From Rostratula benghalensis (taxonomy: Eukaryota; Chordata; Aves; Charadriiformes; Rostratulidae), in NCBI GenBank assembly GCA_013399305.1, contig VXAI01000013.1:4790255-4854254 (forward strand): a stretch of 64,000 nt of DNA. Direction: 5' to 3'. Positions 35,829-48,041 of the stretch are shown one piece after another (position 1 is the stretch's first letter; each line of letters begins with the position of its first letter). The position numbers and the translations under genes were made by a program. Below the pieces are notes generated by a model. It did no database searches. It saw only the letters and a list, made by a program, of their open reading frames with translations, and was not told where the DNA came from.

Positions 35829-37447
35829 AAAAAAGTGACTTCCTAGCTCTTTATTTAAGGGTTGTGCTTTTCAGGTTTGAATTTATACTCTTAATATATT
35901 TTCCTTCAGTCTTGTATAAGTGAACGTTGTAGCTATCCATGTAAAAACACGTAAATTTCACTGGAAGCCTTATGTTTACCTACATTAAAATAACCCGTTT
36001 ATGGCAAAAGCCAAGACAAGTTCCAATAAGCTCCAGAATAATTTGACAGTATATCCCACAGATCCACCATGCAGGTTATTAGAGTCTCAAATTCAGCAAA
36101 AAAGTACCCCCAAAGCCCAGGATAAGCTCAGCAATATGATGCCTCTGCCTCACTCAACACAAGCAGATTTTTTTCAAAAGCACTTGCATGCTTTTTTGTG
36201 TGAAAGCATGAAGAGAAGAAACCATACTAATACTTATTCAAAAGCTGCCACCTTACACATTCCAATCTCAGATTCGTGCAGCTGAATAAAGGTAACTAAT
36301 GAAAAGTAAACTTCAGGAGACTTTACAATGAAGGGCTCATTGCATTTGCCCAGCAAATCTCATCAAATGAGCTCAGCGTGTTTTAAGAAGATGGTGCCTC
36401 ATTTATCATATAGTCAGGTAGCAGGTGGTTTGCCATCTGAAGAGATCCTGAACGTGAGATCAGAATTAAAAATGTTATAGACTGAAAGCAGAGATGGTAA
36501 TACTGCCATGGGTCTGCCACAAAAAAACCCAAATAATCATTTAGGGCAGTCATTTGTAATTTGTATAACAGCCTTGAAGTAATTCGTCCTTCTCTGTCTG
36601 CAGAAGGTAATACTTGCTGCCTTTTATTTTGATTTACCCAGTCTTTAGATTCTGGTAGCGGTTTCTTTAGTGCCGTTTTAACACAGTCTGCTAGCTTCCT
36701 CTAGGGTGGGCAGGCTCCCTTTTTTATAGAGACAAATCTCTCCTTCCAACAGCTGTAAAAAGGTATTCTTTCCCCAAAGCAGAGCTAATGCCTTTGCCCC
36801 AAGAGATTTACTCCTGGGAAGCAAAAGATCAGAATTTACTGAGGAAATGCTTACAGTCCTTGAGCTGCTGAAGACATGCTGCTGAAATTACTGTTAGAAA
36901 TTAGCATTGGCTTTGATTTTTTCTCCAGGCTCCCCTTGTGTCATCACATCAAGAGGGATCTGCACAGCTCTGACACTCCCAAACTGTCTGCTTTGACCGC
37001 TTTTGCTGAATTGTCTTCTATCTTGTCTATGCTGTTGTTGACACAGGTCCCTATTTCACCCTGCGACAGCATTTCCCAGAATACTCTCCAAATCCTTCTT
37101 CAGGCTGCTTCCATGCATAGAAATTTCTGTTCAGATAATCCAGAGTTCCTTATTACCCTTTTCCGTAACTTCCAGGAACACTCAGCACTGGCTGTGTACA
37201 AGAAACACTTAATACTAAAGTTTAAGGTTTTTAATAAATAAAAAGCATAACATTGTGCAAACACAAAAATTTGTAAACTTTGCAGACAGCTACACAAAAT
37301 AATTTGGCTGATGGGAGTAAAATCAGACTTTGTTCTCCTTGCCAGTTTCAGCAGCCTCTCTTAACTTTTTTATTTACTGTGTTCTTCAGCACCATTGCAA
37401 ATCCCTCAAAGATGAAGGTTTCTGTTATTTTTCTGTGAATTTTAATT
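35829..37447. other. Unassigned sequence
   Basis: A 121-codon + frame at 36876-37241 is among the longest in the window; its peptide has no family I can name. A 94-codon frame at 36001-36285 is lysine- and glutamine-rich without a motif. No gene is supported. Confidence 0.5.
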
Positions 37448-37471
37448 GGGGGGGTGGGAGGTGGGGGAGGG
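37448..37471 (+). other. G-quadruplex motif
   Basis: G runs of 7, 3, 2, 5 and 3 residues are separated by one or two bases (G7 T G3 A G2 T G5 A G3), which satisfies the usual four-tract G3+ loop 1-7 pattern. It is isolated: no promoter, CpG cluster or exon is visible nearby. Confidence 0.8.
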
Positions 37472-40400
37472 AGCTCAAGGATATTTACTGAATTATGATA
37501 TCTTTTTCTTTTTAATTTTTATTTTTCCTTCTTACTACATGCCTTACTGGGCAACTCTAAACTGGTAGGCTCTAATTTTGACACCAATGAAACATCAAGA
37601 AGCAGCATCAGTAAATTATGGACTTGCATAGTCATGGTATATAATGTGACGCTTTACTTGTTACATATATATATATAACAAAGATATTATGGTTATTTCA
37701 TTTCATTTGCTTTCTAGCAGACCTCCTCCAAAACCTCTGACAAATCATTTACTTTCCTTATAGCACTCTGTTTCTACACATTTTGTTTTTTAATATAAGT
37801 TTTGGGGTACAAACAAACTCTTAATGGAATTATACAGGACCTAGTTCAAGAAAAACAGCCAGGATAACATAGCAGAAAGGTTGAGAAATTTGGCCTTAGC
37901 ACAATAAAAAATGGCCCTGTTTAAGCCTCTTGCTTTTACTTTTCTTCATCAACAGCGACAACTTATTTTGGTACCCAGGGGCTTTCAACTGACAGAAATC
38001 AAGCTTGCTGGGGAGGCTGGCCAGATCTTACAAACTCTCAGTATGAGATGACGTAAGAGTTTGGGGATATCTGGGGATTCTACAAAAATCGCATTTGTGT
38101 TTAGAAAATTACAGACATTTTTTGTCTCTTTAAAGAAAAAGCTCTTAGACAGAGAAAATACACATGGACTTCCCATCACTGTGAAACTTGATGATGAGTG
38201 TAGATACTAACCCAAGCCTTGTCAACTTCCAGCCTGAAGCTGTATTTCTAAAGGCAATAGTCAAATTTGGTAGAAACAATAGGAACAAAGAAAAAAATGC
38301 TTTCATAACCAGAAGCCAACTCATTTTTATGATTACCAGGAACACTACTTATTTGTCCATTCATCTGTTAGAGTCTTAGGGGGTCATAATGTTGCCAAGG
38401 TAAAGCAAAATGTAAATGGTTTAGCTTGTGTTACTGTTATGTTCCATGATTGGTCAATGAATCATGCAGTTATTTTCTCCTTTTCCTGTAACATGAATGG
38501 GTTTTTATAACCTCATATAGCCTATGAAGGACAGCAACGTATTGAGTCTCCTGACCTTTTACTTATTCTATACTTTGATTGACTGGTGCCCTCTCTTCTT
38601 GCAGTGTTGGCAGCTGCCAGAAAGAACCACAGCCTCAGACAGTCAAATTACTGAATTTTGAAAAGGTGAAAGCAGCACAGCTTAGTTATGCTGTGATATC
38701 TCATAAGCCCATGTCAGGCATTGAAATTCAGATGTCTCTTTCTTGTGACAAAGACAAGTGCAAGAATAGGAAGATGAACAAGAATATCAGAAGAATGAGT
38801 ATTCTTTCAATAAAGACTTTAACAAAACACTGTGATGGTACAAATTTAATCTTCCTTGTTACAATAGTGTTCTAACAGACCTCAGATACAGAGCCAAATT
38901 CCCACTTTTCATCACTATATAACAATGACATTATGTGCAGTTCTTATATGAATACACACATTGATTGAGTCAATATTTACATATTTCTAGGAAGACTTCT
39001 AACAAATATTACAACTTTTTAAGTAATAATGAACTATTCTGAGAGGGAGGTTTATCCATTCTTCTGCTAAATACTCAATTTGGTTACACTCCCAGGTCAT
39101 AGAATATTATGAAATATCTGGAAATCTTTCTTTCCTTTGAAATGTGTAGAGTTCTAAGTGTGGTATTATCTTCTGTAACAATTGCATAGTTGTAGTTCTT
39201 GATGCCATCTTCACTCATGCTGCAGCAAAACAGCACTGACCCTAACTTGGGATTCACTAGCAAAAAAATCTCCTCCATATGTAGAGAGTGCAAATAAGTC
39301 CATACAAATGATCCCATTGTTAGTTCTCAGAAGTTAGTTTGCAGTGTATTCCAGCATACCATGTGACAATACAAATGTTTAAATGTTCAAAGATGATAAG
39401 GAGTCTAACCTGGGCAGAAGACAGATGTCCCAGAAGAGGTAAATTTTGTAGTGTTCCAATAATGAATCATAGAAGACGGGTTTGTGTGACACTGGCAAGC
39501 AAACCTGGACTATACCAGCACCATGAGTAATTTATTAATTAAAACTAAAACAAAACAGGTAAACACCATAGACTGATATCATTGTGCCAAACTGCATGGT
39601 TTTCTTCAACCTGATTAATATAGATAACACTTTAAATTACATCATTCTACTTAAGTAAATGAAGCATGTTAAAAGGGAACAATAATCTCCAGTCCAAGAA
39701 CAGCTAAAGGCAGCTGGGTTGACATTGGGGTGCAGGAAGCAGTGATAAATGTAATCACAGCACTTCCATGACCTCCTAAGGGAGACTTTTGCTGATCAAA
39801 TTAACTCGTGAGTGGACTGCAGCTTAATGTTGATGTCTAGTGAACATTATACAATAGAAGATCAGTTAGCAGGTAGTGAGGAAAGCTTAAGAATATTTTT
39901 AGTTCACATAGGTCTATACTAAATTTTATTTTGACACCAAATACTGATTGCTGTTTGGCATCTCAGAGACAATTATCCACCTTCAGCTTCTCTACTCTCT
40001 AATCCTTTTCCACTAAAGGAAAGCTGTTTATTAAATACTTCCTAGCAAGTTTTGGCAGCCTTTGAGGCTCTGCATGTTATTCTCAAGTCCTGTAAGTAAA
40101 AAGAGAAAAAAAAAACCAAAAAGCAACCAAACAAAAAACATGCTCAGGAGCTACTCTTACAAGGAAAAATGCCCCCTGACAACTTCCAGGAAATGTTTTT
40201 CATACAACACAGTGTGAATGAAAAGCTCAGAAGGTATGACTGCTGCTATGAGTTTTCTGCATGTACATAAATCCCCACAAAGGCTTGTCTTTGAGGATAA
40301 AGCTGCTGGAGCAAGATTTTTGAGATAATAGACATAGTCTTCCTGGACTCACAGACTTAATAATTGATGCTCTTATAATTAACGAAAAGAAAGATGTGTG

Positions 40401-41980
40401 TGAATGTTTGGGTGTGAAGATGGTATAGCTTATAATCTACAGGACTTTGAAGATTTCTTTACTGATAAACTGGAGAAGGAGAGGTAAAAATCATTAAATA
40501 AATATATTTTTAATTACTCATTCCATAGTAAAGCTTGGCCACCCTCTTACTGTACTTTGACAACTGTGAATAAAAATAATTTGCATAAAATTATTAATAA
40601 TAGTAGCAGTAATAATCCCGGAAGCTATTAGGCTGAAGAAGAGACATATTTCCATGACAAAGTCTCTGGGAGTAGATTGAGTACTTTTTCTAGTTGACTT
40701 TCAATAACTCTTAAGAAAAAGTGGATGTGAAGAACTTGGGCCATAGATATTAGTTGGACCAGGCTTAAGATGCTTAAGTTACAATCACTGAAGACCTGGT
40801 CAATGCAGCTATGGTATCTAGAAAAGTGATGGCTGACTCAGAGGAATTGGGCACTATCTTTGCTCAGCTAAGTCCCTTCACAGAGTTCACTGACTTTACT
40901 GCTGATAAACTTGGTTCAGTTGCCTGCAGATAGAGAGATATCTATGACAGGGTATCCCACCTGGATACCAGCTTTTTCTGCAGAAGGAAACAGACCTCCC
41001 CTTAGTGATTTGCCATATTTATCTGCAGTATATCACATCACCCATGGTGTCTCAGATGGCTAGAGATGTGAGCATAGACACCATAGAATCCTAGCTCTCC
41101 ACTGAGCATAAACACCTCAACTTAGATGCGTGACACTGTGAGATGAACCCTACCTTAGACATCAATGTTCTCTAATCTCCACATGTCATAAATTGGCAGG
41201 ACAAAGACATGAATTGGCAACATAATTTTACATGTTGTTGAGTAATGAACTGCTCTTATTATAAGGTTAAGAAACTCCTCCAAGGAGGCTGGAAAACTGC
41301 AGAGACTTCTTCAGTAGAGGGAAAGTTCTTCAATTGCTGGAATCCAGGTACTGAAGAAAAAAATGAATAATTTATTGCAACCAAGGCTGGATTATACAGC
41401 CATTTATGTTTAATGTCTTTCACTGTAAAGGGCTCCTACATCAAAAGAGATACATGACTTACAATTGTAACACAATTACCTCTCTACAGGGACAATCTCA
41501 GTCAAGTAGCATATAGTGCATTGCTAAAGAATCTAGGAAGAAAGCAAAGTTTGATACAGGATGCTAGGATATACTCTTATTTTTAGCAAAATTGTGCCTT
41601 AAGGCTGAATTTTCAAATAGAGGCAATTGAACAACTCTCATAACTGCACGAGACACAGTGATTTGAAATGCCAATCAGGTAATTTCACATACAAATGCAG
41701 AGTTCAGTGCTATTTGCATATGTATAAGCTGTTTTCCCTACATAGCTGTGGAGAGTGCACGGCATCCATGAATAAACATTTGTAGGCACTTTCAAAAAAC
41801 ACTTCAGCCTTGTTGTCTGTCACTTGAAAATTGTCTTTAAATGTTCATGCAGTGAAAAGAAGACCTCAGTTTTTCAGGACTTGGTGGCGCACTATGTGAG
41901 ATTTATTATGTTATTGGTCCGTAGCTCTTGGGACTTGGAAGGACCGTATATTCCTGTCATTATTCCAGTAAATCTAGGCG
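37472..41980. other. Long unassigned AT-rich stretch
   Basis: Contains a (AT)n run of six or seven units at 37665-37677, A/C-rich low complexity at about 40105-40139, and TAATAATA words near 40590-40615. Open frames reach about 98 codons (38579-38875) without motifs. No gene, RNA or transposon is recognised in 4.5 kb. Confidence 0.5.
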
Positions 41981-42040
41981 GTGGGTTTTTTTGGTGTTTT
42001 TTTTTTGGTGTTTTTTTTTTTTGTTTGTTTGTTTTTTTTA
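41981..42040. repeat. T/G low-complexity tract
   Basis: About 60 bases of T runs broken by 'ggtg' and 'gtttgtttg', a decayed poly-T with (GTTT)n. It creates a phenylalanine-rich pseudo-peptide in the frame 41824-42054, which is not a gene. Confidence 0.9.
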
Positions 42041-45000
42041 ATGAGCGTGGGTAGATCTCACATCCCCAAAGCAATCACAGGTGCAAATATTTCCATGGAA
42101 CTGCTTAAGCCTGACACATAAGTTCTGATTATCTTTCTTTCAGTTTTCCCACCCTTTGCCCTCTTCAGTCATTTCTTCAGTGCAAAGTAATGAAAAATGG
42201 TTTCTTCATAAATAGGAGAATTTTTCACACCTTTCTGTAGTGTCAGAAGGTGGCATGTCTGAAATGGTCCTAACACTCAAAACTAGCAACATTAGATTCT
42301 CACGTGCTTAATAAATGAAAACAGGTGAATATTCTAACAGTTGTGAGTTGTATAATGTAATAAACAGGAAAATGGTAGGGCTAATTCTGGTTTGTCTCAG
42401 AATCAGCCTTTCAAGGTTGTTAAGATGTAGACATACACCAATTGCTATTTATTGCAATCCTTCAATCCAGGAGTCAATTTACATAGCTCTCCAAAATCTC
42501 CATGAAAAAAATCTGGGTAGAATAGTGAGGCTGAAACAGAGTGGTCAATTAAGGACATGGATAATCTCTCATACCTTTTTATCATTGCATTTATTGAATT
42601 CTAGCATACCATTGAGATATCTTTATATTCAAAGAGTGTGTGAAAAGAAAGACCAGGTTTTGTCACTATTTCTCAAGCCTCACTACTAAAAGAGATTTTT
42701 ATTATTTATTTGCCCCTGAAAATTTTAGAACTGTACTGCAGTATACAGCTTTTACTGGTTTTACAATTTGTTAATTTATCATTTCCACAAGGAGCCTAAA
42801 AAATATAAAATCAAACTCCTACAGTAGCAACTAAAAAAACTAAACCAAAATACAATATGAGACAATTTCCTCCACATACTGATATCTCACAAGAGGGTGA
42901 ATTAAAAAATTCACGCTTAGGTATATCTTACGATAGGCAGAGTTTGCCCTTCTTTTCTAGAGGATATCCTAATTTTCCAGTAAGAATTTTTAAATGCATG
43001 ATTAATATTTTAGAGGAGAATTTTAACTGTCTCCTCTGTGACCTTCATCCTCATCTTTAGTTCTCTACTTTGAATGTGTTATTCTTTCTATCTGCAACAA
43101 TACATATTTCTTTGTCTGGTTGTGAATTATGGTATTGAGAGTGAAGACAGTGCAGTAGCTCCTGCCATTAGCCAAAATTCCATTCAGGCTCTCTGCAGAA
43201 AGCTTTATCAAATTCCGTGCCAAACCCCTAGCTTATATTGCATTCTTTTGTAAGAGTCAACCAATTCAGGTGCCACTTAGACCAACTGAAAGTTAAAGTG
43301 TTTATTCAATTGAATGTATAAAGGAGTAACACAATCAGAAAACAGTTGAGCAAAATAATCACATGGAAACCTCTTGAGACAAAAAAAAAAATGTGCTTCG
43401 TTTGGTAACAACTTTTTGCTTGGAAGAATCCATCTGCTTTTGTAATGTTAAATGAAACATTGAAGATGAATGTTTCTTGTAAAGGATGACCTTCCTGCTA
43501 TCCATGGACAAAGAGAAAGAGGAAAAATGCCATTTATCAGTAAGTGTTATGCTTTCTTAATTTGCCACAGAACTAGAATCCAGCATGCTTTCAGAAAGAA
43601 GCAAAAGATTACTTTCAACTGGCTTAAGCTGCAGGTAGTGACATGATATATATTCGATAATTTCCTGCCACTTTACTTCCAAAGTAGAAACAACATAATG
43701 TCTTGAAACTTTCTGTTTCTCTTAGTAGATGAGTTGATTGGCAAGCTTTGTCAGAACTGGTTTATACCAGAAATTCATCTTCTCCTACATACAGTTTGTC
43801 AAGGGTATCTAACACCACCACACCTACCATCTGGAGAAGGCACTGCCACATTCAAGCCACTGTAAAGAAAAATAAAGAACAAGGGCTTTCTCCTGCATAC
43901 ATGTTGATTTTGTCTCTGTTGGTAAATAGATGTGTGTGAGGCACATGTCTGGCACCAAGATGAGGCAAGGACTGGCCCGGTTCCTTACTCACTTGATGGC
44001 TTTGTCCAACCTGTCTCTGGGGAATGGTTCCTGAACAACTACAACTCCCTGAGATGTCTCTAAGAAAGTGTGAGGTGATAAGCCAAAAACATATTGGCCA
44101 CAAACCCAAGCACTTAGAAACAGGACAGTAGCGGGCCAAAGCATGGGGCTGTTCCTTGGCTATGGTTAATTTGCTAGCGCAGACATGGCCTTTGAGTCTA
44201 ATATTGCCAGCAACGCCATGGTGAATTTTTTCCTCTTTGCTACATTGCTAATTGTTCTTTTAATCCCAAATGTGCTACATCAAGATACTTCTGCCAAGCA
44301 GAAGTAACTTTTTAACTGATCTGTTCTTATAGATACTTTATAATAATATGGAAGATAGCATAGTGAGAAGAGTGTGTTACATTTGCTTTGTGATAGTACT
44401 TAAATGCTCTGAGATTAGGACATGATACAAATACAAAACAAAACCAGGGTTTAGTCCCTTGTGTAGCTTCAATAAGAAGTCTGACAGCCATTTTATAAAG
44501 CACCATACAGAACAATATGTCAATAAATTATATTGATAATGCTCTAAACCAATGAATCTCAGAAATGACTCAAGGCTCAGGACAGCTATCAGATAATGGG
44601 CCATGGAAACAGAAAAAAAAAAAATGGCAACCTTCTGACACAACCAACAAACAAGGGGTGAAATACAAAAAATAAATGAGCATTCATATTTGAGTAGAAA
44701 ATTAAAACCATGAGGGTAGCAGCTGTGTGAGATACTCAGCGGGTGTTACTTCAAAAGGACGAGGTGACCATTGTTGAGGAAGTGCTGCTGTAAGTCAAGC
44801 AACAGCATTGCTTGCTAATCTACAGTATCCAAACTGCTGTTTCCTACTCAAAATCTTTAAGTTCAAGGTGCCTGACATACTGCTGAACTATGTCATGCAC
44901 ACATGACCCTACTTCAAAGAATTAATACATACATACATGCAGCGGTGCTGCACAGGTCTGGTCAGATACTGGCTGGGCTTTCAGAAACACCTTCAATGCA

Positions 45001-45689
45001 CCATCTCAGGAAGATATCTCACACATTATCATGCAGTGAAGATACATCAACCCCCTTTGAAAATATACCAGTGTATAACCAGTTTGACCTTCAGTCTAGT
45101 ATGGGTATGATATTTTCTGCATCTCTCCTGGATAGAGGCCTCTGACAAAGATCTCTGGGGAGCTTCAGATGCAAGAAGTTTTGCATGCCTCTGTATTTTG
45201 TGCAGTGCTATCTCTCTCAGTCACGTTCCCAGCTTCAAATGTTCCCAAGTTCAAAATGAAAAATAAAGATAAAATAAAGCCACTGAATCTGCTGCTAGTA
45301 AATACACATACAATAGAAAAGGAACTTCATAGACTTTCTTTTCCTGCAGGCATGGAACGATTGTATTGTTCATCAGATTTCCTGAGAGCATCATTTTCAC
45401 TCCTTCATCCTGTGTTCATCTATCATGCTAACTGCTGCTTCAAGAAAAATAAAGAAAAATACTATACCAGGCACAATCAGTTAGCACTGAGAGGGAAAGT
45501 TCTTTTGTGATTTAGATATGAAGGTTTAGATATAAAGAGATATCAGTGTCACTCTTGGATTTCATTAATTTAAGCAAACAATCAGATATTGCTGTCTTTT
45601 TATCAGTCAGTTTAGCAGACATCTGTAGCAAGTGAATGGCACTTTTCCCTTTGGTTACACAATATTTACATCTGCTCATGAAACAGAGC
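42041..45689. other. Unassigned sequence
   Basis: A 124-codon + frame at 42315-42689 and a 113-codon + frame at 45169-45510 lack recognisable motifs; the latter begins with a hydrophobic stretch that could mimic a signal peptide. Short A runs lie at about 43380-43391 and 44611-44624. No repeat family is recognised. Confidence 0.5.
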
Positions 45690-45707
45690 AAAAAAAAAAA
45701 AAAAAAA
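45690..45707. repeat. A18 homopolymer
   Basis: Eighteen A residues. No AATAAA lies directly upstream and no retrocopy is recognised. Confidence 0.9.
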
Positions 45708-46437
45708 TCTGTATTATCATGTTAGGATAGCACAAGAAGGAAGAAGACATCCAAGATTCCTAAAGAAGGAAAGATACATCGAGGAAATAACAAACTATCC
45801 TTACCCTTGCCTGCTTCAAGTCCTGTAAAAAACCCAAATAATCTGAACTTTTCCTTGGGACCAAAAGTTATATTTATAACAGAAAGCTTACATTTTTCTC
45901 TAAACTAAAGAAATGGTGATTATACCATGGACTGGCACATGTCAGATTACCTTATTAATTAGATTTTACTCATCTTTTAATATCTCAGGGAGAAATTCTT
46001 CTCACTTAGGTTTACATGTTTGTTCTGTAGGTTTGCAAGCTAGTCATTTAGGTTCTCCTAAAGTCAGTGGAGAGAATTGGATTCACTGGTCTTATGCAGT
46101 GCTTTACACAGGTAATGGGTGATTTAGCAGTTTGGATTTGGTTCCAGATTTTATTAAGTGCTAGTGGGTGACGATTTTTTTATCATATTATTCATGAACT
46201 TCTGAAGTCAGTATCAGGGAGTTGTTGCTTTGAAAGAATTAAGATGTCTTTTCCCTACACTTATGTGATGCAGTGGCAATGATGGATAAAGAGAGTCTTC
46301 TTTTTATGAAGGCTTATTATCTTTTTGACTGCCTGTCTAGAGTACATTTCTATACTAACCTTGCAATGCAGCCAAGGCACAGCAATGCAATTATGGTTTA
46401 CAAAATAAGAAAGGCACGTTAATACTTCTCAAGGAAA
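45708..46437. other. Unassigned sequence
   Basis: No recognisable gene or repeat. A 69-codon frame (45913-46122) has no motif. Confidence 0.5.
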
Positions 46438-46479
46438 TAAAAAAGAAAAAAAAAAAAAAAAAAGAAAGAAAAAAGAGAG
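46438..46479. repeat. A-rich tract with A18 core
   Basis: Poly-A broken by single G residues, with the core at 46446-46463. It sits about 60 bases before a T21 run, so the two can pair as an imperfect homopolymer hairpin. Confidence 0.9.
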
Positions 46480-46538
46480 ATTTCAATGCTAACTTCTGCA
46501 GTTATTGATTTCTAGACTTTATGTTTGTGGTTTAGCAC

Positions 46539-46559
46539 TTTTTTTTTTTTTTTTTTTTT
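46539..46559. repeat. T21 homopolymer
   Basis: Twenty-one T residues followed by 'acag'. On the + strand it forms an extreme polypyrimidine tract before an AG; on the minus strand it could be a poly-A tail, but no AATAAA is seen within the preceding 100 minus-strand bases. Confidence 0.92.
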
Positions 46560-46827
46560 ACAGAATGATTTCACAGGCTGAGATAGTTCAAATAGCTGTG
46601 ATCTCACTTGTAGGGAACAGTATTTGGTGTCTTTCTAATCTGCAGATCAATAGCCTCTTACACTAAGCCGTAAACTGGGATGCAGCTCTCTTTTTTGCAT
46701 GCCTGTCAAAGATTTGCCTTTTCTTCTGTGCAGCTTAAGGCAGCATGTGAGGCAATGAGCTTGACAGGAATTATGCTGGGTGGTGTGGCTCCTTCACTTT
46801 TGTTTTCACCTTTTTTGACAGGTTGTG

Positions 46828-46841
46828 GTAACCCTGGCAAC
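46828..46841. promoter_or_regulatory. RFX-type X-box palindrome
   Basis: The 14 bases 'gtaaccctggcaac' match the X-box consensus GTNRCC-N2-RGYAAC at every defined position. This inverted repeat is bound by RFX-family factors, which drive ciliary genes and, in other settings, MHC class II genes. It lies 35 bases before a CACGTG palindrome. Seen: the exact motif. Inferred: regulatory use. A perfect 14-mer at a degenerate consensus can still arise by chance in a long window. Confidence 0.4.
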
Positions 46842-46875
46842 CACCTTGCTGCATTGTTAGTGCCCATGTACAAGG

Positions 46876-46885
46876 TGCACGTGCA
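46876..46885. promoter_or_regulatory. CACGTG E-box within a 10-bp palindrome
   Basis: 'tgcacgtgca' is self-complementary and centred on the CACGTG E-box used by bHLH-zip factors such as USF, MYC/MAX and CLOCK/BMAL1. It holds a CpG in a window that is otherwise poor in CpG. Its closeness to the X-box makes a small regulatory module possible. Confidence 0.35.
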
Positions 46886-47000
46886 TGAAGGCTGATAAAT
46901 GTTGTGAAAGAGTGCATGAATCGCTGCCTTGGATTCTCACTCCTGCCTTGTATTGTCCAAGGGAACTGCAGGCATTTGGCAGCAAAACACTTCTTATTTA

Positions 47001-48027
47001 ACAGCAGAGAGTCTTTTCACTTCCAGTGAGTGAAGCACTGGGATTTTGCAGCTTCAGTTGAGAGGCCTTGTTTTATGGGGGTGAATTATTACCTCCCTGC
47101 AGAAGGCTATGGGACAGAAGTGCCTATCCCATATCTCTGAAATTATCCTGCCCAAGAAGTATCACTGACAGTATTGTCAAGCACAGTTATTGCTATCCCA
47201 CTTCGGGACATTGTGAGACAAGCTACCTCCACTCTGTCCAGATAGACTGTATTAGGAAAATTGCCATCACTGAAACTGCAGACTTATGGGTCCTTCCAGT
47301 AGCCTGGAGACCACAGAGAACTGGAAGGGTGGAGGGAGAGAGCAAAACAATTAAGAGTCAAACCAAATTTAGGCTTACTGTTATGTGTTTTCTTATTGCT
47401 GTTATAGATTTGAAGAATAATGGCTTCATTGTGCGCAGTTGCTTAACAACTGTTCTGTTTGGAAAGGGATTCCATGAGCCAGAACTACGTGCCATCTCTC
47501 ATGACAATAAATGCAATGGAGAACAAAATGGGGTGGTTTTACTGGGGGTCAGAGTGGGGAGGCTAAAAGCAGAAACAAGGTTTTGTTTTCACTTACAGCT
47601 TGAATGGGTAAGACTGCCCATCTTCAGAAAACTTCATTAATTGTGCTGAGTAGCTATAGCAACATATCTACAAAAAACAAAACTATGCCTTCCCAAGAGA
47701 GAACAATATACTGTTGTATTCTTATGAGAGTATGGATGCAGGTCACCACTGTAATATGTACTTGGGGAGCAATTAAGATGTTTATGGTCATGGTCTCATT
47801 GTTCATGTTTAACAGGACAGTGGTATATAGAGATATCTCTTTTTTTCCTTCTCCCCTAGTTAACTTTCCCAAACTGCGTGGTTTTTATATTTGAATGCTT
47901 AACTGTTTCATTATGTTTCACTCCTACAGAAGTGAGTGTGTACCTACCATGGTGGTTTTAGCTCCTTCTTTTCCCTAGCCAGACAACTTGTCATGCAATC
48001 TGATTTAGTCTTACCATATCTACAGTG
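47001..48027. other. Unassigned region holding the longest open frame (47068-47640)
   Basis: A 190-codon + frame runs from 47068 to 47640. The peptide has no family I recognise, no transmembrane pattern along its length and no clear domain repeats. It has several cysteines in its first 70 residues and a hydrophobic patch near residues 105-115. Given the length of the window, one frame of this size by chance is unsurprising. A smaller frame overlaps its end (47604-47894). I do not call a gene here. Confidence 0.3.
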
Positions 48028-48041
48028 CATTATGCATAATG
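48028..48041. repeat. 14-bp perfect palindrome
   Basis: 'cattatgcataatg' equals its own reverse complement. It contains ATGCATAAT-type half sites resembling POU/homeodomain dimer targets. Confidence 0.7.

Noticed and set aside
41824..42054. Phenylalanine-rich C-terminus suggesting a membrane segment
   Set aside because: Translation of a poly-T/GTTT tract.
42240..42260. 'cagaaggtggcat' as a CTCF site
   Set aside because: Mismatches at core positions and no flanking support.
45169..45510. 113-codon frame with a signal-peptide-like start
   Set aside because: No family recognised, no conserved motif, and hydrophobic N-termini are common in chance frames.
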